Shown here: positions 53,645 to 62,938 of the stretch, piece by piece | How the letters are laid out: every line of letters begins with the position of its first letter | Position numbering within the stretch: position 1 is the first letter of the stretch | From: Levilactobacillus suantsaiihabitans | GTDB taxonomy: Bacteria > Bacillota > Bacilli > Lactobacillales > Lactobacillaceae | Direction of reading: 5' to 3' | NCBI RefSeq assembly: GCF_004745505.1 | Contig: NZ_RKLX01000008.1 | Coordinates: 1-64,000 of the forward strand | DNA length: 64,000 bases | Notes under the pieces: generated by a model | The model's database searches: none | What the model was told of the DNA's origin: nothing | The model's input: only the letters and a program-made list of their open reading frames with translations | Translations under genes and position numbers: made by a program

Positions 53645-54271
53645 CTATTTCTGAGCCTGCCGCCGCTTGTAGCCGCGGCCGAAGGGGACCATAGATTCCG
53701 TACCCTCACGAATCCGCTGAATATTGCTGCGGTGGCGGTAAAAGACGAAGATAGTCAAGACCAGGGCGATTCCGGTCAAGTACCAATCCTGAAAGGCCAG
53801 CGAGATCAACGTGATCAGACTAAAGGCAATCATGCTGGCTAAGCTGACCATGCTGGTCCAGTAGATCAAACTGACCCACAGGCCGGCCGCAATCACGAAC
53901 ATCAACGGGTTGTAGGCCAGCAGCATCCCCGCTGACGTGGCAACCGCCTTACCCCCCTTAAAGTGGTCGAAGATCGACACCGTGTGCCCCAGAATCGCAA
54001 ACAACCCGAATAACAGGGGCGTTGCGGTGCCGAGGATCGTGGTGACGTGAAACAGGGTGGGTAAGAGGGTGGCGACTGACCCTTTGGCAATGTCTAAGAC
54101 CATGACCGCCGTTCCCGCGTACGGTCCCAACACCCGGTACGTATTGGTCGTGCCGATGTTGCCGGACCCCGATTGGCGAATGTCCGTCTGGAAGAAGGCT
54201 TTGCCGACCCAGACACCGTTGGGAATCGCCCCTAACAGGTACGCCACGATGAGTAAACCAAATAATTTCAC
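53645..54271 (-). CDS. plsY: Glycerol-3-phosphate acyltransferase PlsY
   Basis: A 208-residue membrane enzyme that moves acyl groups from acyl phosphate to glycerol 3-phosphate, the first step of phospholipid synthesis. Five membrane segments are apparent. Motif 1 SGSGNIGTTNTYRVLG lies near residues 35-50, motif 2 around GHTVSIFDHFKGGKAVATSAG near 94-114 (His-x-Gly-Gly-Lys type glycine loop), and a third conserved stretch lies near the C-terminus. GTG start with CGGAGG upstream. It is divergent from parE, the common plsY-parE arrangement of Firmicutes. Confidence 0.95.
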   Translation of the reverse strand: MKLFGLLIVAYLLGAIPNGVWVGKAFFQTDIRQSGSGNIGTTNTYRVLGPYAGTAVMVLDIAKGSVATLLPTLFHVTTILGTATPLLFGLFAILGHTVSIFDHFKGGKAVATSAGMLLAYNPLMFVIAAGLWVSLIYWTSMVSLASMIAFSLITLISLAFQDWYLTGIALVLTIFVFYRHRSNIQRIREGTESMVPFGRGYKRRQAQK

Positions 54272-54461
54272 AAGTTATTCCTCCGCTCTTTCTCGCAGCG
54301 GGAGCCCCCAAACCGGCGCTCACCGCAGATAAGCTGGTCTATATTTTAGCATGTTTTCACGAGAACGCCAATTATCTAGAGAATTCTAGCCAGGTTTTGG
54401 CTTCCTGTGGTATGATTATGAAGTTACTGGATACCTAGCCCAAGCGCATTTGACAGTTTAT

Positions 54462-54490
54462 TTGAACATATGTTCGCTTTGCGGTAAAAT
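54462..54490 (+). promoter_or_regulatory. parE promoter with overlapping LexA (SOS) box
   Basis: -35 TTGAAC (54462-54467), 17-base spacer, -10 TAAAAT (54485-54490). The palindrome GAACATATGTTC (54464-54475) is a perfect LexA/DinR core GAAC-N4-GTTC, lying on the -35 box and spacer, where binding would block RNA polymerase. Confidence 0.85.
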
Positions 54491-54551
54491 AAGGGTATCC
54501 TGCAGAAACACATTTTCTGTTAAAAATCGTAAAAGTAAAGGGGATTTACGC

Positions 54552-56525
54552 ATGGCGAAAGCAAAACCAAAATATGACGATTCCTCCATCCAAGTGCTGG
54601 AGGGGTTGGAAGCTGTTCGTAAACGTCCTGGTATGTATATCGGGTCAACTGATGGCCGCGGCCTGCACCACCTGGTCTATGAAATCGTGGACAACGCCGT
54701 CGATGAAGCCTTAGCCGGCTATGGTAAGGAAATCAACGTGACCATCCACCAGGACAACAGCATTACCGTTGTCGATCACGGTCGGGGTATGCCGGTGGGT
54801 ATGCACGCGTCCGGAATTCCCACGCCAGAAGTTATCCTAACGGTGCTGCATGCCGGGGGTAAATTCGGCCAGGGCGGTTACAAGACGTCCGGTGGGCTGC
54901 ACGGGGTGGGGGCGTCCGTCGTCAACGCCTTGTCGAGTGCGTTAACGGTCACCATCGTCCGTGATGGCGTTCGTTACCAAGAAAAATTCGCCAAGGGTGG
55001 CCATCCACAGGGCACGCTGAAGAAGTTAGGCAATACCCGGGCCCACAACGGGACGACCATCAGTTTCAAGCCGGATAGCGCCATCTTCACGACCACGGTC
55101 TACAACTTTGGGACCCTGGCCGAACGGCTCCGCGAGTCCGCATTTCTGTTAAAGGGTGTCAAGATCACGCTGACAGACGAACGCGAGGGCCAAGAGCGCG
55201 CCGAAGAATACCATTTTGAAGACGGTATCAAGGAATTCGTCGGGTATTTGAACGAAGACAAGGATACCTTGGGCGACGTCATGTACTTTGACGGCAAAAA
55301 GGACGGCATCGAAGTCGAGGTCGCTGCGCAATACAACGACGGTTATACGGAAAACCTCCTGTCCTTCGTCAACAACGTCCGCACCAAAGACGGTGGGACC
55401 CACGAAGCCGGCATGCGCAGTGGCTGGACTAAGGCGTTTAATGAATACGCCCGCAAAGTCGGCCTCTTAAAGGAACGCGACAAGAACCTGGAAGGTACCG
55501 ACGTCCGTGAAGGGCTGTCCGCCGTGATTTCGCTGCGGGTTCCCGAAAACCTGTTGCAGTTCGAAGGCCAGACCAAGGAAAAACTGGGAACGCCAGAAGC
55601 CCGGACCATCGTGGATAACATCATTAGCGAACAGCTGGGCTATTACCTGATGGAAAACGGCGACTTTGGGAAGATGCTGATCAAGAAATCGACCCAGGCC
55701 CGTTCCGCCAGAGAAGCCGCGCGTAAGGCCCGTGATGAGAGCCGTAATGGTAAGCGTCACAAGAAACATGAACGCCTGTTGTCCGGTAAGTTGACCCCGG
55801 CGCAATCCAAGAATTCGGCCAAAAACGAGCTGTTCTTAGTCGAAGGGGATTCCGCCGGTGGGTCCGCCAAGCAGGGCCGTAACCGGAAGTTCCAGGCCAT
55901 CCTGCCATTACGGGGGAAGGTCTTGAACACCGAAAAGGCCAAGCTACCGGACATCATGAAAAACGAAGAAATCAGTACCATGATCTACACGATTGGGGCC
56001 GGGGTCGGCGCCGAATTTAACATCGAAGACGCCAATTACGACAAGATCATCATCATGACCGATGCCGATGACGACGGAGCCCACATCCAGATCTTACTGT
56101 TGACCTTCTTCTACAAGTACATGCGGCCGATGATCGACGCCGGCAGAGTCTACATCGCCCTGCCACCGCTGTATCAAATCAAGACGACCGGCAAGAAGGC
56201 CACGACCGATTACGCGTGGACCAACGACGAATTGACCCGTAAGACCAAAAAAATCCCGAACCGCGGCTACCATTTACAACGGTTCAAGGGGCTGGGGGAA
56301 ATGGACGCGGAACAACTCTGGGCCACGACCATGGATCCTGATAACCGGACGCTGATCCGCGTGCAGATCGACGACGCCGCTTTGGCGGAACGCCGGGTCA
56401 CCACGCTGATGGGCGACAAGGTCGAACCGCGGCGGAAATGGATTGAAAACAACGTCCAGTTCACGCTGGAAGATGACGATACCAGCCTGTTAGAAAACGA
56501 AAAAGCTTCCGAGTCCCACGACTAG
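54552..56525 (+). CDS. parE: DNA topoisomerase IV subunit B
   Basis: A 657-residue ATPase subunit of topoisomerase IV, which decatenates daughter chromosomes. The GHKL ATPase part shows EIVDNAVDEALAGYG, DHGRGMPVGMH, GGKFGQGGYKTSGGLHGVG and a lysine-bearing QTK loop (QTKEKLG). The Toprim domain has LVEGDSAGGSAKQGRNR, PLRGKVLNTEKA and IIMTDADDDGAHI. The LRGK/QGRNRK wording is the ParE rather than GyrB pattern, and the genomic pairing with plsY and parC agrees. ATG 54552 has AAAGGGG upstream; an upstream in-frame start lies in the promoter. LexA box in front. Confidence 0.96.
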   Translation: MAKAKPKYDDSSIQVLEGLEAVRKRPGMYIGSTDGRGLHHLVYEIVDNAVDEALAGYGKEINVTIHQDNSITVVDHGRGMPVGMHASGIPTPEVILTVLHAGGKFGQGGYKTSGGLHGVGASVVNALSSALTVTIVRDGVRYQEKFAKGGHPQGTLKKLGNTRAHNGTTISFKPDSAIFTTTVYNFGTLAERLRESAFLLKGVKITLTDEREGQERAEEYHFEDGIKEFVGYLNEDKDTLGDVMYFDGKKDGIEVEVAAQYNDGYTENLLSFVNNVRTKDGGTHEAGMRSGWTKAFNEYARKVGLLKERDKNLEGTDVREGLSAVISLRVPENLLQFEGQTKEKLGTPEARTIVDNIISEQLGYYLMENGDFGKMLIKKSTQARSAREAARKARDESRNGKRHKKHERLLSGKLTPAQSKNSAKNELFLVEGDSAGGSAKQGRNRKFQAILPLRGKVLNTEKAKLPDIMKNEEISTMIYTIGAGVGAEFNIEDANYDKIIIMTDADDDGAHIQILLLTFFYKYMRPMIDAGRVYIALPPLYQIKTTGKKATTDYAWTNDELTRKTKKIPNRGYHLQRFKGLGEMDAEQLWATTMDPDNRTLIRVQIDDAALAERRVTTLMGDKVEPRRKWIENNVQFTLEDDDTSLLENEKASESHD

Positions 56526-56551
56526 GAGACTGGCGAAAGGAGTAAACATTT

Positions 56552-58999
56552 GTGAGTGAAGGACAAAAGATTCAAGAACTGACTTTGGAAGAAGTCATGG
56601 GCGACCGATTTGGCCGCTACTCCAAGTCAATCATCCAAGAACGGGCCCTGCCCGACATCCGTGATGGGTTAAAGCCCGTTCAGCGGCGGATCTTGTTCTC
56701 AATGAACAAGGACGGCAATACCTACGATAAAGGGTTCCGGAAATCCGCCAAGTCCGTCGGAAACGTCATGGGGAACTTTCACCCCCACGGCGATAGCTCG
56801 ATTTACGAGGCTCTGACGCGGATGAGCCAGGACTGGAAGGTCCGCGAACCCCTGGTAGAAATGCACGGGAACAACGGGTCCATGGATGGTGATCCGGCCG
56901 CGGCCATGCGGTACACGGAAGCCCGGCTAAGCAAATTAGCGGGGGAAATGTTGCGTGACATCGACAAGGACACGGTCGACATGGTGCTCAACTTTGATGA
57001 TACCGAGTACGAACCGACCGTCTTGCCGGCGCGGATTCCCAATTTACTGGTCAACGGGGCCACGGGGATTTCTGCTGGTTACGCCACGGAGATTCCGCCG
57101 CACAACTTGGGCGAAGTCGTCGATGCCTTGGTCTACTTATTAAGCCATCCCAAGGCGACCCTGGAAGAATTGATGGGCTTCGTCAAGGGACCTGACTTTC
57201 CGACCGGTGGCATCATTCAAGGGAAAGACGGCATCGTCAAGGCCTATGAGACCGGCCGCGGTCGGGTCGTAGTCCGTTCCAAGACGGCCATCGAACCGCT
57301 GCGGGGCAACAAGAGCCAAATCACGGTCACGGAGATTCCTTACGAAGTCAACAAGGCCCAACTGGTCAAGAAAATCGATGAGATTCGGCTGACCAAGAAG
57401 GTCGAAGGTCTCGCCGAAGTCCGTGATGAGACCGACCGCGACGGTTTACGAATTGCCATCGAGCTGAAGCGTGACGCGGACGCTCAAGGGGTCTTGAACT
57501 ACTTATTTAAGAACACGGAGCTGCAGATCACCTACAACTTCAACATGGTGGCCATTAACCACATGCGACCAGAGCACGTCGGTTTGAAGACCATTTTAAG
57601 TGCCTATCTGGAGCACCAACGCGACGTCATCACGCGCCGGACCAAATACAACCTGCAAAAGGCGTTGGACCGGCAACACATCGTGGTCGGTCTGATCAAG
57701 GCGCTGTCCATTTTGGATCAAGTCATCCAAACGATTCGGGCCAGTCAAAACCGGCGCGATGCACGGGACAATCTGGTCAAGACCTACGACTTTTCCGAAA
57801 AGCAGGCCGACGCCATCGTGGCCCTGCAACTCTACCGGTTGACCAACACCGACGTGACCCAGCTGGAAGCGGAATCAGCTAAGCTATCCGCTGACATTGC
57901 GGAATACCACAAGATTTTGGAAGAACCCAAGACGTTAAACGCGGTCTTGCGCAAGGAACTCAAGGCAGTGGCCAAGGACTACCGCAACCCTCGGCGGACT
58001 GAGATCCAAGATCACATCGAAGACCTGAAGATCAAGACCACCGTGACCGTGGCCGACGAAGACGTGGTCGTCTTAGTCAGTCACGACGGGTACCTCAAAC
58101 GCTCCGGCGTCCGGTCTTACACGGCGTCAGATCCCGCCGATAACGGGCTCAAGGACGAGGATTACCCAATCTTCATGGAAAAGTTGAGCACGTTGGATCA
58201 CCTGATGATGTTTACCAACAAGGGAAATCTCATCTACCGACCGGTCCACGAGATCAGCGACGTGAAGTGGAAGGAGACCGGGGAGCACATTTCGCAAACC
58301 ATTGGGCTGGCGTCCGATGAGGAAATCGTCGCAACCTACGCCTTCAAGACGCTGAAGGAACCCGGACGCTTCTTGATTGCGACCAGCGATGGTTACATCA
58401 AGCAAACGGCCTTTGCGGATCTGACCCCTGGGCGGACCTACAAGAGTCGGGCGGCCACTTACGAAAAACTCAAGCATCCAGAGGCCCACGTGGTCGCGGT
58501 GCGTTATTTGACCGAACCCATCGAATCAGGCATCCTGTTAGTCTCTAAGAACGGTTACGCCCTGCGCTACCCGGTTGACGAAGTTTCCGTCAACGGCGCG
58601 CGGACGACCGGGGTCCGGTCCATGGACCTCCGCGACGACGATGAGGTCGTCAACTTAGCCCTAGTCACCGACAGTGACACGATTGCCTTAGTCACCCAAC
58701 GCGGGGCCTTCAAACGCCTGGCGATGAAGGAATTGTCCGTCACCAGTCGGGCCCGGCGCGGCGTCATCGTGTTACGTGAGTTGAAACGCGATCCACACCG
58801 CATCGTGGACTTCTTAACGATTCCGGCCGGCAATCCGGCACTGGAGATCATTACCAGTCGCGAACGCACGCACGACGTCATGCCGACCGAACACCCGTTG
58901 AGTGGGCGTTATTCCAACGGCTCGTTTGTCGTGGACACCGATGCCGAGGGACAACCGGTTCAATTACGGGTCAAGCCAACTGAGCTCGTCCTCGACTGA
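56552..58999 (+). CDS. parC: DNA topoisomerase IV subunit A
   Basis: An 815-residue DNA-cleaving subunit. The winged-helix domain starts EVMGDRFGRYSKSIIQERAL. The quinolone-determining region GNFHPHGDSSIYEAL has Ser82, Ser83 and Glu86, equivalent to the wild-type S. aureus GrlA Ser80/Glu84 environment. The active-site Tyr121 lies in AAMRYTEARLS. The C-terminal beta-pinwheel (about 500-815) has repeated SHDGYLKR, TSDGYIKQ, SKNGYALR and TQRGAFKR strands. GTG start with AAAGGAG upstream; 26 bases after parE. Confidence 0.96.
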   Translation: MSEGQKIQELTLEEVMGDRFGRYSKSIIQERALPDIRDGLKPVQRRILFSMNKDGNTYDKGFRKSAKSVGNVMGNFHPHGDSSIYEALTRMSQDWKVREPLVEMHGNNGSMDGDPAAAMRYTEARLSKLAGEMLRDIDKDTVDMVLNFDDTEYEPTVLPARIPNLLVNGATGISAGYATEIPPHNLGEVVDALVYLLSHPKATLEELMGFVKGPDFPTGGIIQGKDGIVKAYETGRGRVVVRSKTAIEPLRGNKSQITVTEIPYEVNKAQLVKKIDEIRLTKKVEGLAEVRDETDRDGLRIAIELKRDADAQGVLNYLFKNTELQITYNFNMVAINHMRPEHVGLKTILSAYLEHQRDVITRRTKYNLQKALDRQHIVVGLIKALSILDQVIQTIRASQNRRDARDNLVKTYDFSEKQADAIVALQLYRLTNTDVTQLEAESAKLSADIAEYHKILEEPKTLNAVLRKELKAVAKDYRNPRRTEIQDHIEDLKIKTTVTVADEDVVVLVSHDGYLKRSGVRSYTASDPADNGLKDEDYPIFMEKLSTLDHLMMFTNKGNLIYRPVHEISDVKWKETGEHISQTIGLASDEEIVATYAFKTLKEPGRFLIATSDGYIKQTAFADLTPGRTYKSRAATYEKLKHPEAHVVAVRYLTEPIESGILLVSKNGYALRYPVDEVSVNGARTTGVRSMDLRDDDEVVNLALVTDSDTIALVTQRGAFKRLAMKELSVTSRARRGVIVLRELKRDPHRIVDFLTIPAGNPALEIITSRERTHDVMPTEHPLSGRYSNGSFVVDTDAEGQPVQLRVKPTELVLD

Positions 59000-59023
59000 T
59001 CCGGAATTTGCGAGGAGAAATCA

Positions 59024-59052
59024 TTGCGCTTTTTCCCCAAACGGCCTATTAT
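59024..59052 (+). promoter_or_regulatory. Promoter of the LysR-type gene
   Basis: -35 TTGCGC (59024-59029), 17-base spacer, -10 TATTAT (59047-59052), in an A/T-rich stretch after parC. Confidence 0.5.
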
Positions 59053-59124
59053 ATAGATTAATAGTAACCATTAGGTAGACCTGGTATTTTGAAGCATCAG
59101 GCCAATCATAAGGAGAAAAAACGG

Positions 59125-60084
59125 ATGAAGACGAAACAGGAAAGTATCTTTTCTTCCAAGACCCTGACGTATTTCTTACAATTAGCGGAAACCATGAACT
59201 ACACCCAAGCGGCCCAGATTCTGGGCATCACGCAACCAGCCTTGACGCAACAGATCAAGAAGCTGGAACGCACGGTGGGGGCACCGCTCTTTTATTCAGT
59301 GGGGAAGAAGTTACGGCTGTCCGACGCAGGCTACACGATGCTCGACGCCACCCATAAGATCTATGGCATTTTGAACACGGCGACCGACGAGATTCAGCAG
59401 TCGACGAGTGCCACGCAAGGGGAAATCAACATCGGTCTGTTGGCTTCGATGGAAGACGCGGTCTTTGAAGACTTCGCCATTCTGTCTTATCAAAACAACC
59501 CCGAGCTCAAGATTTCCTTTCACATGTTAACGCGAAAGGAAATTTGGGAGCGCCTGGAAAACAACAAGATCGACCTAGCCATCATGTATCTGCCGGACGA
59601 TTCGATCAAGAACTGGAAGCCTTACGAATCCAAGAAGATCATCTCGGACGACCTGTTGTTCATTCATCATGACGAGCAACTGGCTAAGAAGCGCCGCATC
59701 AAGTTCAAGGATACGACGGCGAGTGTCTGGGCCATGTATCCCGATGGCTACTACCTGAACCAGACGCTGCATGAAGCCTACAAGAATCAACTGGCTGATT
59801 TTCCCAAGAGCGTCGCCAACTTTACGACGCCAACGCAGCTGTTGCATTTTTCCATGCAGACGCAGGCCTCGACAGCGCTGCCAAATTCCTTTATGATAGG
59901 ACAGGATGACCTGCCAGACACCTGGACGGCCCATTTTGACCCGAATATTCGGTTTGACCTGGCATTTGTCTTCCGGAAGGGCAAGGCGGAGATTCCGCGG
60001 ATCAGTCACTTCTTGGCTCAGTTCGACCGTTACCTGCATACCGACGATTATATTTCTCGGCTGAAACAACTACGGAACCAATAA
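59125..60084 (+). CDS. LysR-family transcriptional regulator
   Basis: A 319-residue LTTR. The winged helix-turn-helix spans about 12-75 (YFLQLAETMNYTQAAQILGI then TQPALTQQIKKLE and GAPLF), followed by a linker helix and a periplasmic-binding-protein-like effector domain (about 100-315). ATG 59125 with AAGGAG upstream; the frame extends upstream to 59089 but has no site there. Its target is not evident: the downstream ppaC is in the same direction 33 bases away and might be co-transcribed. The effector is unknown. Confidence 0.87.
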   Translation: MKTKQESIFSSKTLTYFLQLAETMNYTQAAQILGITQPALTQQIKKLERTVGAPLFYSVGKKLRLSDAGYTMLDATHKIYGILNTATDEIQQSTSATQGEINIGLLASMEDAVFEDFAILSYQNNPELKISFHMLTRKEIWERLENNKIDLAIMYLPDDSIKNWKPYESKKIISDDLLFIHHDEQLAKKRRIKFKDTTASVWAMYPDGYYLNQTLHEAYKNQLADFPKSVANFTTPTQLLHFSMQTQASTALPNSFMIGQDDLPDTWTAHFDPNIRFDLAFVFRKGKAEIPRISHFLAQFDRYLHTDDYISRLKQLRNQ

Positions 60085-60117
60085 ACTTAAAATTATTTGT
60101 TAAAGGAGTTTTCTCAC

Positions 60118-61047
60118 ATGAGTAAAGCATTAATCTTTGGTCACCAAAATCCTGATACGGACGCAATCGTTGCCGCTAAGGCCTTCGCTTACTTCCAAAC
60201 GCAAAAGGGCTTCGACGTTGAAGCCGTTGCTTTGGGCGAACCCAACATGGAAACCAACTACGTCTTGAACCACTTCGACGAACCCGCACCACGGGTCGTG
60301 AAGACGGTCTCCAACGAAGTCGACACGGTGATGTTGGTCGACCACAACGAAGCGCAACAAAGTGTCGCTGATTTGGACAAGGTGACGGTCAGCTACGTGG
60401 TTGATCACCACCGGATCGCCAACTTCCAAACTGATTCACCCCTGTACTACCGGGCAGAACCCGTTGGTTGCACGAGCACGATCTTAACGGAAATGTTTGA
60501 CGAAGAAAAGATCGAGATCCCAGCTAAGTTAGCGGGCTTGATGTTGTCTGCCATCATTTCCGATACGCTGTTGTTACAAAGCCCAACCACGACGGACGCT
60601 GACCGTGAAGCCGTTCGGGCCTTGGCAGAAATCGCTGACATTGACGTGCAAAGCTACGGTATCGCCATGTTAAAGGCCGGTACCAACCTGGCTGCCAAGA
60701 GCGACAAGGAACTCATCGACGGCGACGCCAAGTCATTTGACATGGCCGGCAAGAGCGTGCGCATTGGCCAAATCAACACGGTCGACTTGAACGAAGTCTT
60801 GGACCGTCAAGCTGGTTTGGAAAAGGAAATGCAAGCTGAAATGGCCGCTGATGGCTACGACTTGTTCATTACCTTGGCCACCAACGTTTTGAACAGCGAC
60901 TCCGAACTCATCGTGGCCGGTGAACCTAAGAGTGCTGTCGAAAAGGCCTTCAACACCAAACTGGAAAACAACCGCGCTAGCTTACCTGGCGTCGTTTCCC
61001 GGAAGAAGCAAGTGGTGCCACCATTGACCGCTGCTTTCGAGGCTTAA
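60118..61047 (+). CDS. ppaC: Manganese-dependent inorganic pyrophosphatase
   Basis: A 309-residue family II (DHH) pyrophosphatase that hydrolyses the pyrophosphate from biosynthesis. Metal-binding blocks: [12 protein letters not shown] (residues 6-17), [11 protein letters not shown] (near 73-83) and the signature VVDHHRI (near 96-102). The DHHA2 domain at the C-terminus carries [13 protein letters not shown] with AAGGAG upstream. Codons are biased to U- and C-ending forms typical of highly expressed genes here. A terminator follows. Confidence 0.96.
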   Translation: MSKALIFGHQNPDTDAIVAAKAFAYFQTQKGFDVEAVALGEPNMETNYVLNHFDEPAPRVVKTVSNEVDTVMLVDHNEAQQSVADLDKVTVSYVVDHHRIANFQTDSPLYYRAEPVGCTSTILTEMFDEEKIEIPAKLAGLMLSAIISDTLLLQSPTTTDADREAVRALAEIADIDVQSYGIAMLKAGTNLAAKSDKELIDGDAKSFDMAGKSVRIGQINTVDLNEVLDRQAGLEKEMQAEMAADGYDLFITLATNVLNSDSELIVAGEPKSAVEKAFNTKLENNRASLPGVVSRKKQVVPPLTAAFEA

Positions 61048-61068
61048 TTAGCTAAATTTACGATATTA

Positions 61069-61110
61069 AGCGTCCAACAACTGGCTTTCCCGGTTGATTG
61101 GGCGTTTTTT
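61069..61110 (+). terminator. Terminator of ppaC
   Basis: GCGTCCAA-C-AACTGG pairs with CCGGTT-GA-TTGGGCG; loop CTTTC; followed by TTTTTT. Confidence 0.8.
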
Positions 61111-61135
61111 AATCGCTTCTTTGGGCCCGCTCCCG

Positions 61136-61141
61136 TATAAT
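61136..61141 (+). promoter_or_regulatory. -10 box of the matrixin gene
   Basis: Consensus TATAAT inside the palindrome CCCGTATAATACGGG; the -35 region (TCGCTT) is poor. The palindromic -10 surroundings may be an operator. Confidence 0.45.
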
Positions 61142-61193
61142 ACGGGGCGATGGTAGCCGTCAGGCATCCTCCTTCAAGAGAGAAGGACTTTGC

Positions 61194-61769
61194 ATGATTA
61201 AAGGTTGGTACCGTGGGATTTTAACCATTATCACAACGCTGGTTTTGTTTTTGACGCAGGTTGGTGGCAATTTGGCATTGGCGGCAGGCGTAACGCCATT
61301 TGGGCCAGAACGCTTTGCACATGCCAGTGCCACATATGTGATTACGACCAAGTCCCCATATTATCGGCGGATCTGGCAGTCAGCGATTTCAGCCTGGAAT
61401 AAGACGGGGGCCTTTCACTTCAAGGCGGGCACTAAGGGAAATGCCCAAATTGACCTAGAAACCGCCTCTAAATCTCAAGCAGCCTCATTAGGTGACGACG
61501 TTGGTTTGACCGAATACACCGCGCAAAACGATTATTTGACCAAAGTCAAGGCGACGCTGAATCCGACGTTGCTGCATGCGTACGACTATTCTCGTTCCGA
61601 TGACCTACACGTGGCAGAACACGAGTTGGGCCACACAATGGGACTAGCCCACAACCCATCCAAGCACAGTGTGATGTACTACCGGAACCGGACCGTTGGT
61701 ATCCAAAAGGTGGATATTGAAGGGGTACAGTTGCGGTATCACACGCCTGCTGGGCAATCAGCAAAATAG
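61194..61769 (+). CDS. Secreted matrixin-like zinc metalloprotease
   Basis: A 191-residue exported protease of the matrixin (M10-like) group. An N-terminal signal peptide (about 1-31, hydrophobic ILTIITTLVLFLTQV and Ala-x-Ala-like LALAAG) precedes the catalytic domain. The zinc site is HELGHTMGLAH (about 143-153), followed after five residues by the Met-turn SVMYY. The conserved WNKTGAFHF and YYRRIWQSAISAW stretches are typical of lactobacillar members. Substrate unknown. ATG with AGAAGGA upstream. It is monocistronic between two terminators. Confidence 0.88.
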   Translation: MIKGWYRGILTIITTLVLFLTQVGGNLALAAGVTPFGPERFAHASATYVITTKSPYYRRIWQSAISAWNKTGAFHFKAGTKGNAQIDLETASKSQAASLGDDVGLTEYTAQNDYLTKVKATLNPTLLHAYDYSRSDDLHVAEHELGHTMGLAHNPSKHSVMYYRNRTVGIQKVDIEGVQLRYHTPAGQSAK

Positions 61770-61780
61770 AAGGTAAGGCT

Positions 61781-61817
61781 GAAAAATCGGTCCGCTGCGT
61801 GGTGGCGGGCCGATTTT
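61781..61817 (+). terminator. Terminator of the metalloprotease gene
   Basis: Fourteen-bp stem AAAAATCGGTCCGC/GCGGGCCGATTTTT (one T-G pair) with the T-run in its right arm. Confidence 0.85.
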
Positions 61818-61836
61818 TAGGTGGTCTGTCAAATCC

Positions 61837-61864
61837 CTTGTGTTTCTGGCAAAAAGTCTTACAC
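61837..61864 (+). promoter_or_regulatory. Promoter of msrB-msrA
   Basis: -35 TTGTGT (61837-61842), 16-base spacer, -10 TACACT (61859-61864), 49 bases before the msrB start. Confidence 0.5.
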
Positions 61865-61912
61865 TAAGAGTAGTAACGATTAAGTTGCGTACAACTGATT
61901 GGAGGAATTTGC

Positions 61913-62356
61913 ATGAAGCAACCAGAAAATCAAGCCGATTTGAAAAAACGGCTCACCGCAGAGGAATACGCGGTCACCCAGCATGCGGCCACAGAAGCCG
62001 CGTTCACCGGGAAATACGATGCCTTTTACGAAGACGGTATCTACGTGGACGTGGTCAGTGGCCAACCACTCTTCAGTTCGACCGACAAATACGACGCAGG
62101 CTGCGGCTGGCCGTCCTTTACCAAGCCCATTGATGCCGCTAACGTCAAGGAAAACACCGATCACTCCTTTGGCATGGTCCGTCAAGAGGTCCGCAGTGCC
62201 GACGCCAATTCGCATCTGGGTCACGTCTTTACCGATGGCCCACAAGATCAGGGTGGCTTACGCTACTGCATCAATTCAGCGGCTTTAAAGTTCATTCCCG
62301 CTGATAAACTGGAAGAAAACGGGTATCACGATTTTGAACAACTCTTTGACAAGTAA
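61913..62356 (+). CDS. msrB: Peptide methionine-(R)-sulfoxide reductase MsrB
   Basis: A 147-residue enzyme that repairs R-methionine sulfoxide. [48 protein letters not shown] and the catalytic RYCINSAAL (Cys near 127) are intact. The two CxxC pairs of zinc-containing MsrB are missing, so it is the zinc-free form. A Cys in AGCGWPS may act as resolving residue. ATG with TTGGAGG upstream; 13 bases before msrA. Confidence 0.95.
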   Translation: MKQPENQADLKKRLTAEEYAVTQHAATEAAFTGKYDAFYEDGIYVDVVSGQPLFSSTDKYDAGCGWPSFTKPIDAANVKENTDHSFGMVRQEVRSADANSHLGHVFTDGPQDQGGLRYCINSAALKFIPADKLEENGYHDFEQLFDK

Positions 62357-62369
62357 GGAGGGGGATTCA

Positions 62370-62891
62370 ATGGCTGAACAAGAGACCGCGATTTTTGCTG
62401 GCGGCTGCTTCTGGTGCATGGTCCAGCCCTTCGACACACAACCTGGCATCGTATCCGTCATTTCCGGCTACACCGGCGGCCACACGGTCAATCCAACGTA
62501 CGCAGAGGTGGCCAGTCACACCACGGGCCACACGGAGGCCGTCAAGATTACCTTTGACCCTAGTATCATTAGCTACGCGCAATTGGTCGAAATCTATTGG
62601 CGGCAAACAGATCCTACCGATGCCAGCGGTCAGTTCCAAGACCGTGGCGACAGCTATCGGCCGGTCATTTTCGTGAACAGTCCCGCACAACGGGCCACGG
62701 CGGAAAAATCCAAGGCAGCCCTCGCAGCCAGCGGCCGCTTTGACGCGCCCATCGTGACCACGATTGAAGACGCCCAGCCATTTTATCCGGCTGAAGAGGA
62801 ACATCAGGACTTCTACCGCAAGAACCCGTTTCGTTACCAGATTGAAGAAATGGGTGGTCGCCAGGACTTTATCCAAAAGAAATGGCATTAA
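62370..62891 (+). CDS. msrA: Peptide methionine-(S)-sulfoxide reductase MsrA
   Basis: A 173-residue enzyme for S-methionine sulfoxide. The catalytic FAGGCFWCM lies at residues 9-17, [16 protein letters not shown] near 33-48, [12 protein letters not shown] near 54-65, and FWRQTDPT-like [13 protein letters not shown] in the middle. ATG with AAGGAGG about 10 bases upstream. Together with msrB it forms a complete methionine-repair pair. Confidence 0.95.
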   Translation: MAEQETAIFAGGCFWCMVQPFDTQPGIVSVISGYTGGHTVNPTYAEVASHTTGHTEAVKITFDPSIISYAQLVEIYWRQTDPTDASGQFQDRGDSYRPVIFVNSPAQRATAEKSKAALAASGRFDAPIVTTIEDAQPFYPAEEEHQDFYRKNPFRYQIEEMGGRQDFIQKKWH

Positions 62892-62904
62892 AACCCATTT
62901 TGTA

Positions 62905-62913
62905 TGATACAAT
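62905..62913 (+). promoter_or_regulatory. Extended -10 promoter of the Nudix gene
   Basis: TGA followed by TACAAT (62908-62913), inside the palindrome ACCCAT...ATGGGT (62893-62920). The palindrome may double as a weak terminator or operator. Confidence 0.5.
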
Positions 62914-62938
62914 CATGGGTAAAGGCGGGTGAAGACAC

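Noticed and set aside
56787-56812. Quinolone-resistance substitution in parC
   Set aside because: The key positions Ser82 and Glu86 have the usual sensitive-type residues.
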